Source: Luteococcus sanguinis (GTDB lineage: Bacteria; Actinomycetota; Actinomycetes; Propionibacteriales; Propionibacteriaceae). Taken from it: a DNA stretch of 64,000 bases. Position 1 is the stretch's first letter, and the number at the start of each line of letters is the position of its first letter. Below the pieces are notes generated by a model. It was not told the DNA's origin. It did not search any database and saw only the letters and a program-made list of their open reading frames with translations. Of the stretch, positions 8,177 through 17,631 are shown piece after piece. Made by a program: the position numbers and the translations under genes. The stretch is taken from assembly GCF_039527675.1 (NCBI RefSeq), contig NZ_BAAAKI010000013.1:162582-226581 (forward strand), read 5' to 3'.

Positions 8177-8182
8177 AACCTA
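8177..8182 (-). promoter_or_regulatory. -10 box of nucS, leaderless start
   Basis: TAGGTT on the minus strand ends 6 bases before the GTG of nucS, and no Shine-Dalgarno sequence is present. The first 13-bp direct repeat abuts it on the upstream side. Confidence 0.55.
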
Positions 8183-8214
8183 CCTGACGATCTTCGCCAT
8201 GCCTGACGATCTTC
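8183..8214. repeat. Two 13-bp direct repeats in a divergent promoter region
   Basis: CCTGACGATCTTC occurs at 8183-8195 and 8202-8214, 19 bases apart, with a partial third copy (TCACGATCT, 8226-8234). They lie between nucS and the divergent small gene, over the predicted upstream promoter regions, and could be operator half-sites. The repeats would be coding only if the small gene started at the upstream ATG (8199), which I consider unlikely. Confidence 0.6.
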
Positions 8215-8240
8215 TCCCCGTTGCGTCACGATCTGGCCGG

Positions 8241-8246
8241 TACGCT
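8241..8246 (+). promoter_or_regulatory. -10 box of the small zinc-finger-like gene, leaderless start
   Basis: TACGCT is followed after 6 bases by the GTG at 8253, with no ribosome binding site between. This favours the GTG over the upstream in-frame ATG at 8199. Confidence 0.5.
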
Positions 8247-8252
8247 GGCCAG

Positions 8253-8531
8253 GTGGCAAAGCGTCCGAGCAAGCACCTGCGACCCGCCCGTCCCCTGAGC
8301 GGTGGTCATGCGAGCGCGGCGCACAAGGCGGACGGAAGTTGGGTGGTCCGCACGATCCCGGGCAGCCGCGCCACCAAGCCCTACACCTGCCCCGGTTGCC
8401 ACCAGGTGATTGCCGTCGGTGTCCCGCACGTCGTGGCCTGGCCCAGTGAACCGACCGGCTTCGGCTCGAACCTGTCCCCCATCGACGAGCGCCGACACTG
8501 GCACACGGGCTGTTGGAACCGAAAGCACTGA
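8253..8531 (+). CDS. Small zinc-ribbon-like conserved actinobacterial protein
   Basis: The 92-residue product has a basic N-terminus (AKRPSKHLRP) followed by a conserved module: YTCPGCHQVI, GVPHVVAWP and RRHWHTGCWNRK. The CxxC with downstream His/Cys residues suggests a bound zinc. Such proteins are commonly annotated in streptomycetes as ATP/GTP-binding, but I see no P-loop. GTG at 8253 is preferred (leaderless pattern); an in-frame ATG at 8199 would add 18 unconserved residues. The stop overlaps the start of the hydrolase gene (TGATG), so the two are translationally coupled. Confidence 0.75.
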   Translation: MAKRPSKHLRPARPLSGGHASAAHKADGSWVVRTIPGSRATKPYTCPGCHQVIAVGVPHVVAWPSEPTGFGSNLSPIDERRHWHTGCWNRKH

Positions 8532-9295
8532 TGTTGCACACGCTGGTCGTCGAGGGCGGCCCCACTCCCCTGGTCTTCCTGCACGGCTTGTTCGGGCAGG
8601 GAAAGAACTTCCTGCAGATCGCCAAGTTCGTCGCCGACCTCGCGACGTCCACGCTGGTTGACCTGCCCAACCACGGACGATCGGGCTGGACCGAGACGAT
8701 CGACTACCCGTCCATGGCTGCCGAGGTGGCCGAGGTGCTGACCGCGATCGGACGCCCTGTCTGTCTGGTCGGGCACTCGATGGGCGGCAAGGTGGCGATG
8801 CGGGTGGCGCTGGACCACGCCGACCTTGTGGAGCGGTTGATGGTGGTCGACGTCTCCCCCAAGGTCGGTCTGGGGTCGAACTTCGACCCCTTCTTCGCCG
8901 CGATGCAGGGCCTGGACCTGGCGGCGCTGGAGTCTCGCCGGCAGGCCGACGAGCTGCTCACGCCCGGCATCCCCAACCCGGTGGTCCGCGGTTTCCTGAT
9001 GCAGAACCTGCGCCACGACCACGGACGTTGGCACTGGCAGATGAACCTCGACCTGCTGGCGGCGTCGATGGACGCGATCAGCGGTTGGCCGGAGACGGAC
9101 GCGAGCTACGACGGCCCGGTGCTGTGGGTCGCCGGTGAGACCTCGAACTACATCCAGCCCGAGTTCGCCCCGGCGATGCGCGCGCTGTTCCCCCGCACGC
9201 GCAAGGTCACGATCAGGGGCGCCGGACATTGGGTGCACTCCGAACAGCCCGCGGCCTTCACGTCGACGCTGCGGAGCTTCCTCGAGATGAGCTGA
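8531..9295 (+). CDS. Alpha/beta-fold hydrolase (YbfF-like)
   Basis: This 254-residue esterase-like protein carries the oxyanion segment FLHGLFGQGKNF, the nucleophile elbow GHSMGGK (Ser about residue 84) and a C-terminal catalytic His in GAGHWVHSEQP. The HGLFG/GHSMGGK combination resembles the YbfF/ABHD11 esterases. The substrate is unknown. Its ATG shares one base with the stop of the upstream gene, which favours 8531 over the earlier ATG at 8513. Confidence 0.88.
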   Translation: MLHTLVVEGGPTPLVFLHGLFGQGKNFLQIAKFVADLATSTLVDLPNHGRSGWTETIDYPSMAAEVAEVLTAIGRPVCLVGHSMGGKVAMRVALDHADLVERLMVVDVSPKVGLGSNFDPFFAAMQGLDLAALESRRQADELLTPGIPNPVVRGFLMQNLRHDHGRWHWQMNLDLLAASMDAISGWPETDASYDGPVLWVAGETSNYIQPEFAPAMRALFPRTRKVTIRGAGHWVHSEQPAAFTSTLRSFLEMS

Positions 9296-9300
9296 CCCCC

Positions 9301-10146
9301 TCAGGCCCGGACCTCAGACTCATCCAACCCCAGGCATTCGGCCAGATGGGTGAAGCCGTGCGCTTCGAAAGCCTCGTCCCCCACCTGGTTTGCCCAACAG
9401 ACGGTCCCGACGGCTTCGCGGAGGTTGATCCGCTCCCAGCCGGACGCCTGACGAGGGTCGCTGCCGTAGCCCTTGACGAAGGCCTCGGCCAGTTCGGGCC
9501 GGTCCCGCCACTCGCGGCGGTCCAGCCGGACCAGGTCGGTGGCGGCCGGCCGCCAGTCGAAACGACCCAGGTCGATCACGAACAGCCGGCCCTGGTGAAC
9601 GAGCCAGTTGCGTTCCTGCCAGTCGCCATGGGTGGGGACGAGCGTGGCCACGGGATGCGCGTGGGCGGCGATCCGTTCGCGGAGCAAACGCTCGGCAGCT
9701 GGTGCGATCCGATGCGGACCCTCCAGCCAGCGCAGGGCACGGGCGTCCAGGGAAAGCTCGTGGTGGGGGTCCTGGCGCGACGCCTGGCGGTGGAAGCGCG
9801 CCAGCAGTTCACCCGCCTGGCGGTGCAGTTCGGGGTCCAGCGCCTCGGTGCTGTCCTGGACGAGGACTCCGGGCAGATACTCGACCGCGATCACGTTGAG
9901 CTCCGGGGACGCGTGCAGCAGGCACCCGATGCGGCCGTGCCACGGACGGCACCACTGTTCGCGTCCGGTGATTTCCCGACCGATGTGGTGGTTGCCCGGC
10001 CCTGCGGCCTTGACGACCACCTCTCCCCCGTGCCAGCGGTGGTGCTGGACGACCGTGTCAACCAGCCCCCAGCTCATGTCGGCCACCAGGACGTGGCCGG
10101 GGAACCAGTCATCCAGGACCCTGCACTGGGTAGCGGTGAGCGCCAT
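9301..10146 (-). CDS. Aminoglycoside phosphotransferase (APH)-family kinase
   Basis: This 281-residue protein has the kinase-like catalytic loop HGDWQERNW (Brenner motif HxDxxxxN) and the metal-binding VIDLGRFD (DFG equivalent). An early Lys in EVVVKAAG would contact ATP. APH-family proteins phosphorylate small molecules such as antibiotics, choline or fructosamine; nothing here fixes the substrate, and resistance should not be assumed. The ATG at 10146 overlaps the cyclophilin stop by one base. It is convergent with the hydrolase gene, 5 bases apart. Confidence 0.82.
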   Translation of the reverse strand: MALTATQCRVLDDWFPGHVLVADMSWGLVDTVVQHHRWHGGEVVVKAAGPGNHHIGREITGREQWCRPWHGRIGCLLHASPELNVIAVEYLPGVLVQDSTEALDPELHRQAGELLARFHRQASRQDPHHELSLDARALRWLEGPHRIAPAAERLLRERIAAHAHPVATLVPTHGDWQERNWLVHQGRLFVIDLGRFDWRPAATDLVRLDRREWRDRPELAEAFVKGYGSDPRQASGWERINLREAVGTVCWANQVGDEAFEAHGFTHLAECLGLDESEVRA

Positions 10147-10820
10147 CAGCCCAAGGTGACGGCGGTGATCTTCGCGAGGGCATTGGGGCTGATGCCGTTG
10201 GCAGCCACACCTTGGGCCGCAACGGCGGCCACGGCCTGCGTGGAGTCCTCGTCCATCTGCCCGAAGACGGTGTAGCTGGGGTCGAGCTGGGTGTCCTCCC
10301 ACACCAGGAAGACCTGCGAGCCGTTCGTGTTGGGCCCCGCATTGGCCATGGCGACCGTCCCCTTGGGGTAGGTCTCCGAGCCGGTCAGTTCGTCCGCGAA
10401 GGAGTAGCCGGGGCCGCCTCTACCTGTCCCGGTCGGGTCGCCGCACTGGAGGATGAAGATGCCCTGGTCGACCAGACGATGACACTTGGTGTTGGTGTAC
10501 CAGCCCTGTTTGGCCAGCGACTCGAACGAATTAACCGTGCAGGGCGTCTTCGAGCGGTCCATGGTGATCGTGACGGGCTTGCCGTCCAGCTTCAACGTCA
10601 CGCTGGCAGTGCCCGTGCGCGCGACATTGGTGGTGCTGGGCGGGTCGACCGTCCTGGCCGCCTGCCCGCTGACGGGGTACTCGCAGCTCGCTCCCGTGGC
10701 TGGCGTCGTCGAGGTCTGGCTCCCGGACGACGAACCATTGGCGCAGGCTCCCAGCACAAGCAAGGGGACGAGCAATGACAGGACGGGACGCGGCGAGGGC
10801 ATGGGCGCCATGCTAGTCAT
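10146..10820 (-). CDS. Cyclophilin-type peptidyl-prolyl isomerase, lipoprotein
   Basis: The 224-residue precursor has a lipoprotein signal peptide with lipobox LGAC (Cys about residue 26), a Ser/Thr-rich linker and a cyclophilin domain (about 68-224). Active-site motifs are recognisable: CHRLVDQGIFILQCGDPTGT, FADEL, GTVAMANAGPNTNGSQVFL. It should assist protein folding at the outer face of the membrane. GGAG lies 8 bases before the chosen ATG at 10820. It forms an operon with the phosphotransferase gene and is divergent from the adenosyltransferase gene, 37 bases away. Confidence 0.92.
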   Translation of the reverse strand: MTSMAPMPSPRPVLSLLVPLLVLGACANGSSSGSQTSTTPATGASCEYPVSGQAARTVDPPSTTNVARTGTASVTLKLDGKPVTITMDRSKTPCTVNSFESLAKQGWYTNTKCHRLVDQGIFILQCGDPTGTGRGGPGYSFADELTGSETYPKGTVAMANAGPNTNGSQVFLVWEDTQLDPSYTVFGQMDEDSTQAVAAVAAQGVAANGISPNALAKITAVTLG

Positions 10821-10845
10821 GCCCGCTGCTCCGGGCCCTCGCGAC

Positions 10846-10851
10846 TAGGCT
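10846..10851 (+). promoter_or_regulatory. -10 box of the cobalamin adenosyltransferase gene, leaderless start
   Basis: TAGGCT is followed after 6 bases (GATGTC) by the ATG at 10858, with no ribosome binding site. Confidence 0.55.
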
Positions 10852-10857
10852 GATGTC

Positions 10858-11472
10858 ATGGTGAACCTGACGCGCATCTACACCCGCACCGGCGACGGCG
10901 GCGAGACCCGCCTGTCCGACAACTCGCTCACCCGCAAGACGGACCTGCGGGTGGACGCCTATGGGCAGGTGGACGAGGCCAACTCGGCGATCGGCGTGGC
11001 GGTGGCGATGGGGATCCCCGACGAGCGGATCGTCGCTGCCCTGGGCATCATCCAGAACGAGCTCTTCGACGTGGGCGCGGACCTGTCCAATCCTCTGGTT
11101 GCCAACCCCGAGTGGGAGCCCCTGCGGGTGATACAGCCCTCGATCGAACGACTCGAGGCCTGGTGCGACGAGTTCATGGAGACCCTGCCGAAACTGCGCT
11201 CCTTCATCCTGCCCGGCGGCACCCTGCCGGCTGCACAGTTGCACGTGGCCCGGACGATCGTGCGTCGTGCCGAGCGCACGGCCTGGCAGTGCGTCGAGCA
11301 GTACGGCACCGAGACCACCGATGACGCGGAACTTCGCCCCGGCGGGGTGAACCCCTTGGCGGTCACCTACCTGAACCGGCTCTCGGACCTGTTGTTCATC
11401 ATGGCCCGGGCAGCCAATGGCGAGTCCGAGGTGCTGTGGGTGCCCGGCGGCGAACGAAACCCCAACGCCTGA
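10858..11472 (+). CDS. Cob(I)yrinic acid a,c-diamide adenosyltransferase, PduO type
   Basis: This 204-residue enzyme transfers the adenosyl group of ATP to cob(I)alamin, producing the coenzyme used by methylmalonyl-CoA mutase. The N-terminal ATP-binding loop YTRTGDGGETRL and the conserved helix ARTIVRRAERTAW are diagnostic of the PduO family. The function pairs with the methylmalonyl-CoA epimerase at 3974-4423. A cobalamin riboswitch is ruled out because only 37 bases separate it from the divergent gene. It ends directly against the stop of the lipoate ligase gene. Confidence 0.95.
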   Translation: MVNLTRIYTRTGDGGETRLSDNSLTRKTDLRVDAYGQVDEANSAIGVAVAMGIPDERIVAALGIIQNELFDVGADLSNPLVANPEWEPLRVIQPSIERLEAWCDEFMETLPKLRSFILPGGTLPAAQLHVARTIVRRAERTAWQCVEQYGTETTDDAELRPGGVNPLAVTYLNRLSDLLFIMARAANGESEVLWVPGGERNPNA

Positions 11473-12522
11473 TCAGGGGACGCGCTGGGTCCACGCGTCC
11501 GTTGCGAACTTCTCGGCCACCAGACGCTGGGCTCGGGCCAACTCGTCGTCGGTGTAGGTGGACAGGGACGACTCGTAGCGCCCCATGAAGTGCTTGATGA
11601 AGCTCGTCATGATCTGCTCGCGCGTCAGGCCGGTCTGGCTGCGCATCGGGTCGACGCGCTTGTTGGCGCTCTTCGTCCCCTTGTCGGAGAGCTTCTCGCG
11701 CCCGATGCGCAGCACCTCGAGCATCTTGTCGGCGTCGATGTCGTAGCTCATCGTGACGTGGTGCAGCACCGTGCCGTCCACGAAGCGGCGCTGCGCGGCG
11801 CCACCGATCTTGCCCTTGTCGGACGCGATGTCGTTCAGCGGCACATAGCGCGCATTGACACCCACCTCGGCCAGGGCGCCGAGCACCCAGTCGTCCAGGA
11901 AGGCATATGACTGCTCGAAACTGAGCCCCTCGACGAGCGACTCCGGCACGACGAGTGAGTAGGTGATGCAGTTGCCCGGCTCCATGAACATCGCCCCGCC
12001 GCCTGTGATCCGACGCACGACGTCGATGCCGTGCCGAGCCTGACCCTCGGGGTCGATCTCGTTGCGGACGCTCTGGAAGGAGCCGATCACCACGAGCGGC
12101 GAGTCCCAGTCCCAGAACCGGAAGGTGGGATTGCGCACGCCAGCACCCACCTGCTCGCAGATGACCTGGTCGAGGGCGACGTGCAGGGCAGGTGGGAGGG
12201 TCACCGCGTCGATGACGTCGAAGGCGTGGTCGCTCCAGCTCGTTGCGTGGCCCAGCGCACGACGCACGGCAATCCCGACCGACTCCGGCGTGAAGCCGAT
12301 CAAGTGCACATCCTCCGAGATCGCCGCCTCGATGGCCTGGCCGATCTGCAGCGCGGACGAGGTACCCGGCAGCCCCTCAACGGCGCCGTTGATGGTCTCG
12401 AGCGCGTCGTCGGGCTCGAGGAAGAAGTCACCGGACAGGTGCACATTGCGCAACAGCCCGTCCACCTCGTCGACGTCTACTGCGACGAGCTTGCCGCCCC
12501 TGACCTTGTACTCCCCACGCAT
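11473..12522 (-). CDS. lplA: Lipoate-protein ligase A
   Basis: This 349-residue protein attaches lipoate to E2 and GcvH proteins. An accessory domain sits at the N-terminus (GEYKVRGGKLVAVDV, SGDFFLEPDDALETI), an order swapped relative to E. coli LplA but common in Actinobacteria. The catalytic domain shows VVRRITGGGAMFM (lipoate-binding RRxxGGG) and the lysine of SDKGKIGGAAQRR. The ATG lies 7 bases after TAGGCT without a ribosome binding site, so a leaderless mRNA is predicted. Confidence 0.92.
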   Translation of the reverse strand: MRGEYKVRGGKLVAVDVDEVDGLLRNVHLSGDFFLEPDDALETINGAVEGLPGTSSALQIGQAIEAAISEDVHLIGFTPESVGIAVRRALGHATSWSDHAFDVIDAVTLPPALHVALDQVICEQVGAGVRNPTFRFWDWDSPLVVIGSFQSVRNEIDPEGQARHGIDVVRRITGGGAMFMEPGNCITYSLVVPESLVEGLSFEQSYAFLDDWVLGALAEVGVNARYVPLNDIASDKGKIGGAAQRRFVDGTVLHHVTMSYDIDADKMLEVLRIGREKLSDKGTKSANKRVDPMRSQTGLTREQIMTSFIKHFMGRYESSLSTYTDDELARAQRLVAEKFATDAWTQRVP

Positions 12523-12529
12523 GCCGACG

Positions 12530-12535
12530 AGCCTA
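12530..12535 (-). promoter_or_regulatory. -10 box of lplA, leaderless start
   Basis: TAGGCT on the minus strand is followed after 7 bases by the ATG at 12522. It lies in the 21-base gap behind the DUF2550 gene. Confidence 0.5.
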
Positions 12536-12543
12536 CCGGTGGC

Positions 12544-12999
12544 TCACGAGTGGTAGGTCTCGCCTCCGGGCGGTGCGGCCTCCAGCCAGCTCATCAGACC
12601 TGTGACCGACTGCGGCGTCATGGCCAACTCCTGAACGCGATCGTCGCCGTCGCTGGACAGCTGCAGGCGGACGATCTGGTCTTCCCCGAACAGCACAATC
12701 GCCTCGGCCGGGTCGGGGGCTCGTCGGCCGAGGGCCACGGTCTGATCGCGATGCAGCTCGACGTGTGGACGCCAGCTCAGCGAGAAGATGCGGAACCACT
12801 GCAGCACGTCGCCCTCATAGCGCGCGAGCCCGGTCGCCCAACCCACGCCCGGGCCTGAAGACCGCAGACGCAATGCGCAGTCGAAGACACCACCCTGGGA
12901 CGAGAGCCACCGGCGCCGGGCCCAGAGTCCGAGGATCGGGGCGATGAGGAGCAGCATGAGCAATACCGCCCCGAACTCCGCCGTCGCCATCCAACCCAT
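12544..12999 (-). CDS. DUF2550-family membrane protein
   Basis: This 151-residue protein has a single N-terminal helix (ATAEFGAVLLMLLLIAPILG) and a cytoplasmic domain beginning RRRWLSSQGGVFDCALRL, matching DUF2550, a family found next to the ATP synthase operon across Actinobacteria. The function is unknown. The atpC terminator lies upstream, and the gene has its own predicted leaderless start (TAGATT-N6-ATG), so it is probably not part of the atp transcript. Confidence 0.85.
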   Translation of the reverse strand: MGWMATAEFGAVLLMLLLIAPILGLWARRRWLSSQGGVFDCALRLRSSGPGVGWATGLARYEGDVLQWFRIFSLSWRPHVELHRDQTVALGRRAPDPAEAIVLFGEDQIVRLQLSSDGDDRVQELAMTPQSVTGLMSWLEAAPPGGETYHS

Positions 13000-13005
13000 G
13001 GGGAG

Positions 13006-13011
13006 AATCTA
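13006..13011 (-). promoter_or_regulatory. -10 box of the DUF2550 gene, leaderless start
   Basis: TAGATT on the minus strand is followed after 6 bases (CTCCCC) by the ATG at 12999, with no ribosome binding site. Confidence 0.5.
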
Positions 13012-13052
13012 GCCGATCCCACCAGCGACCGTCGGGTCGGGGGCCGAACGCA

Positions 13053-13090
13053 CCGAGGGGCCGCCCGGACGGTTCCGGACGGCCCCTCGG
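13053..13090 (-). terminator. Terminator of the ATP synthase operon
   Basis: An 11-bp GC stem (CCGAGGGGCCG with its complement) continues through one mismatch into a further 5 bp closed by a 4-base loop. It lies 17 bases beyond the atpC stop. Confidence 0.8.
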
Positions 13091-13107
13091 GCCTGGCTGA
13101 CCTGGGG

Positions 13108-13521
13108 TCAGAAGGCGTGCGAGTTGCCCTTGCGGGCTGCCTTGAGCTGGGCAGCGGCCAAGTGCATGCGGTGCACCTCGTCCTGCGTCGCGTCACCATC
13201 CTGGTGCAGCTTCGACAAGGTGTCGAACTCCGCTTGGGCCGCGTCGACCGAGACTTCCTGGCTCATCGTCGCGTACTGCGACACGAGGCTCACGCGGTTG
13301 GCGGCAACTGACAAGAAGCCCCCGTCGATGGCGACCATCTCACGCCGCCCGTCCGAGGCCACGATCTCCGCTGCGCACGGCACGAGGCCGGCCAGCAGGG
13401 GCTCGTGGCCCGACTGGATGCCGATGTCACCCTCGGTGGTCCGGACGATGACCATCTCGGCCTCGCCCTCCCAGACCATGCGGTCTGCGGCAACCACCTC
13501 GACATTCAACGGTGCGGCCAT
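13108..13521 (-). CDS. atpC: ATP synthase F1 epsilon subunit
   Basis: This 137-residue subunit of the central stalk couples and regulates rotation. The beta-sandwich domain (MAAPLNVEVVAADRMVWEGE to about residue 85) and a C-terminal helical hairpin are present. The IGIQSGHEPLLAGL stretch is the family signature. It is last in the operon, 2 bases after atpD, and is followed by a strong hairpin terminator. Confidence 0.96.
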   Translation of the reverse strand: MAAPLNVEVVAADRMVWEGEAEMVIVRTTEGDIGIQSGHEPLLAGLVPCAAEIVASDGRREMVAIDGGFLSVAANRVSLVSQYATMSQEVSVDAAQAEFDTLSKLHQDGDATQDEVHRMHLAAAQLKAARKGNSHAF

Positions 13522-13523
13522 GC

Positions 13524-14993
13524 TCACAGATCCTTCTGCATCTCGGCCCACTTCGCCTCGACGTCATCCATACCGCCGACGTTGAAGAAGGCCTGCTCGG
13601 CGATATGGTCGACGTCGCCGCGGCAGATCATCTGGAAGGCCTCGACGGTCTGCTCCAGCGGAACCGTCGACCCCTCGATGCCCGTGAACTTCGTGGCCAT
13701 GTAGGTGTTCTGCGACAGGAACTGCTGCAGACGACGAGCGCGGTTGACGATGATCTTGTCCTCTTCGGACAACTCGTCGACGCCGAGGATCGCGATGATG
13801 TCCTGGAGCTCCTTGTTGCGCTGCAGGATCTGCTTGACCTCGATGGCAGTGTCGTAGTGGTGCTGGCCGACATACTGCGGATCCAGGATTCGCGAGGTCG
13901 AGGTCAGCGGGTCGACGGCCGGGTACAGACCACGCGAGGCGATGTCACGCGAGAGCTCGGTGGTGGCATCGAGGTGCGCGAAGGTGGTGGCCGGGGCGGG
14001 GTCGGTGTAGTCGTCGGCGGGGACGTAGATGGCCTGCATCGAGGTGATGGAGTGGCCCCGGGTCGACGTGATGCGCTCCTGGAGGGCACCCATCTCGTCC
14101 GCCAGGGTGGGCTGATAGCCCACGGCCGAGGGCATGCGACCCAGCAGGGTCGAGACCTCGGAACCGGCCTGGGTGAAGCGGAAGATGTTGTCGATGAACA
14201 ACAGCACGTCCTGGCTCTGCACGTCGCGGAAGTACTCCGCCATCGTCAGCGCCGAGAGGGCGACGCGCAGACGCGTGCCCGGCGGCTCGTCCATCTGGCC
14301 GAAGACCAGCGCGGTGTCCTTGAGCACGCCAGCCTCTTCCATCTCCATGATGAGGTCGTTGCCCTCACGGGTGCGCTCACCCACGCCGGCGAAAACCGAG
14401 GTGCCACCGAAGTTGTGGGCGATGCGGTAGATCATCTCCTGGATGAGCACCGTCTTGCCGACGCCGGCGCCGCCGAACAGGCCGATCTTGCCGCCCTGGA
14501 CGTAGGGGGTCAGCAGGTCGAGCACCTTGATGCCGGTGTGCAGCATCTCGGTCTTCGACTCCAGTGCGTCGAACTTGGGGGCGTCACGGTGGATCGGCCA
14601 GCGCTCGGTGATCTCGACGCCATTGGCGGCGAGGTCCTCGTTCAGGCAATCGCCGGTGACATTCCACACGCGTCCCTTGGCGACGTCGCCGACCGGCACC
14701 GAGATCGGGGCGCCGGTGTCGATCACCTGGTCACCGCGGCGCATGCCGTCGGTGGGCTTCAGCGAGATGGCGCGAACCATGTTGTCGCCGACGTGCAGGT
14801 TGACCTCGAGGGTGAAGGTGCGCTTCTCCTGGGGGTTCTCCAGTGAGTCGACCGTCACGGTCAGCGCGTTCATGATGTCTGGCATCTGGTCGGCGGGGAA
14901 CTCCACGTCGACGACGGGGCCGATGACGCGGGCGACGCGGCCCACACCAGCGCTGCGCTGCTCGGCCTGGGGATTGACAAGGGTGTCAGTCAT
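13524..14993 (-). CDS. atpD: ATP synthase F1 beta subunit
   Basis: The 489-residue catalytic subunit shows the Walker A loop GGAGVGKT, the catalytic GERTREGNDL segment, Walker B VLLFIDNIFRFTQ, and the family pattern PSAVGYQPTLADEMG. Two ATGs lie 6 bases apart; AGGAAG is optimally spaced (7) for the second (14993), giving MTDTLVNPQ. The gene lies 16 bases after atpG. Confidence 0.98.
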   Translation of the reverse strand: MTDTLVNPQAEQRSAGVGRVARVIGPVVDVEFPADQMPDIMNALTVTVDSLENPQEKRTFTLEVNLHVGDNMVRAISLKPTDGMRRGDQVIDTGAPISVPVGDVAKGRVWNVTGDCLNEDLAANGVEITERWPIHRDAPKFDALESKTEMLHTGIKVLDLLTPYVQGGKIGLFGGAGVGKTVLIQEMIYRIAHNFGGTSVFAGVGERTREGNDLIMEMEEAGVLKDTALVFGQMDEPPGTRLRVALSALTMAEYFRDVQSQDVLLFIDNIFRFTQAGSEVSTLLGRMPSAVGYQPTLADEMGALQERITSTRGHSITSMQAIYVPADDYTDPAPATTFAHLDATTELSRDIASRGLYPAVDPLTSTSRILDPQYVGQHHYDTAIEVKQILQRNKELQDIIAILGVDELSEEDKIIVNRARRLQQFLSQNTYMATKFTGIEGSTVPLEQTVEAFQMICRGDVDHIAEQAFFNVGGMDDVEAKWAEMQKDL

Positions 14994-15009
14994 TTCCATT
15001 CTTCCTGGT

Positions 15010-15933
15010 TCACTCGTCCGCGTTCGCTTCGGCCAGCGCTCCCGCGCCGCCGACGATCTCGCTGATTTCCTGGGTGATCTGGGCCTGACGGGCCTGGTTG
15101 GCCTGGGTCGTGAGCTTCTCGATCAGTTGCTGGGCGTTGTCGGTGGCCGACTTCATGGCCTTCTGGCGGCTCGCCAGCTCGGAGGCGGCAGCCTCGAGCA
15201 GGTAGAACCACACGCGGTTGCGCAGGTAGAGGCCGAGCAGCTGGTCGAGCACGGTCTCCGGGTCGGGCTCGAAGGTGTAGAGCAAGGGGGTGTCGCCCTC
15301 GGCCTCGATGGCCTTGTCGACGTCCTTGCCCTCCTCGATGACCTCGATCGGCAGCAGACGACGCACACGCGGCGACTGGGTCAGCATCGAGACCATGCGG
15401 GTGTAGACGGCGTAGATCTCGTCCACGCCACCCTCGTCCGAGTCCTGGACGAAGCGCTCGAGCAGCGCGTCACTGATCTCGGCGGCCTTCTCGTAGGTCG
15501 GGGCATCGGTGAAACCCGTCCACGTCTGCTCCATCTGAACCTGACGGAAGCCCAGATAGTCGGCGCCCTTGCGGCCGACGACATACATGACGACCTCCAG
15601 ACCCTCCCCCTGGAGCTTTTCGCGAAGGCGCAACGCCGTCTTGATGGCGTTGGTGGAGTAGCCGCCAGCGAGCCCACGGTCCGAGGTGAACATCACCACG
15701 GCCGCGCGGCGACGATGCTTTGGCTCACCCACCAGCGGGTGGTCAATGTCGGAGTGCTGCGCGACTGCGGCGACGGCCCGGTTGAGCACACTCGTGAAGG
15801 GCAGGGCCGCGCGAGCCGCGCGGTCCGCCTTCACGATCCGGGATGCAGCAATCAGCTCCATGGCCCGGGTGATCTTCTGGGTCGTGGCAACCGACTTGCG
15901 TCGCTGTCGCAACTCCCTCAGGGATGCTGGCAT
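15010..15933 (-). CDS. atpG: ATP synthase F1 gamma subunit
   Basis: This 307-residue central rotor shaft starts MPASLRELRQRRKSVATTQK and ends with the conserved C-terminal helix (MKSATDNAQQLIEKLTTQAN, ARQAQITQEISEIVGGA). It is a little longer than the 290-residue bacterial norm because of an internal acidic loop near residues 160-220, as in other Actinobacteria. It is 7 bases from atpA. Confidence 0.97.
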   Translation of the reverse strand: MPASLRELRQRRKSVATTQKITRAMELIAASRIVKADRAARAALPFTSVLNRAVAAVAQHSDIDHPLVGEPKHRRRAAVVMFTSDRGLAGGYSTNAIKTALRLREKLQGEGLEVVMYVVGRKGADYLGFRQVQMEQTWTGFTDAPTYEKAAEISDALLERFVQDSDEGGVDEIYAVYTRMVSMLTQSPRVRRLLPIEVIEEGKDVDKAIEAEGDTPLLYTFEPDPETVLDQLLGLYLRNRVWFYLLEAAASELASRQKAMKSATDNAQQLIEKLTTQANQARQAQITQEISEIVGGAGALAEANADE

Positions 15934-15940
15934 TGTCTGG

Positions 15941-17569
<1,629 letters not shown>

Positions 17570-17631
17570 TGCTTGCGTCCCTACTCTTTCGAAATCGCTT
17601 GCACCCTTGTGGGGCGGCTTGGGGTTGGTCT

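Noticed and set aside
9301..10146. Aminoglycoside resistance gene
   Set aside because: The APH fold is shared by many metabolic kinases. The gene is coupled to a cyclophilin gene and nothing specific to antibiotic substrates is visible.
10821..10857. Possible cobalamin riboswitch before the adenosyltransferase gene
   Set aside because: Only 37 bases separate the divergent genes, far too few for a B12 riboswitch, and the gene shows a leaderless -10 pattern.
11473..12522. Fusion or truncation of lipoate ligase because the domain order differs from E. coli
   Set aside because: The swapped order with the accessory domain first is a normal actinobacterial arrangement, and all catalytic motifs are intact.
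13512..14846. A 444-codon plus-strand frame opposite atpD
   Set aside because: It is a shadow of one of the most conserved genes in the window and has no motifs.
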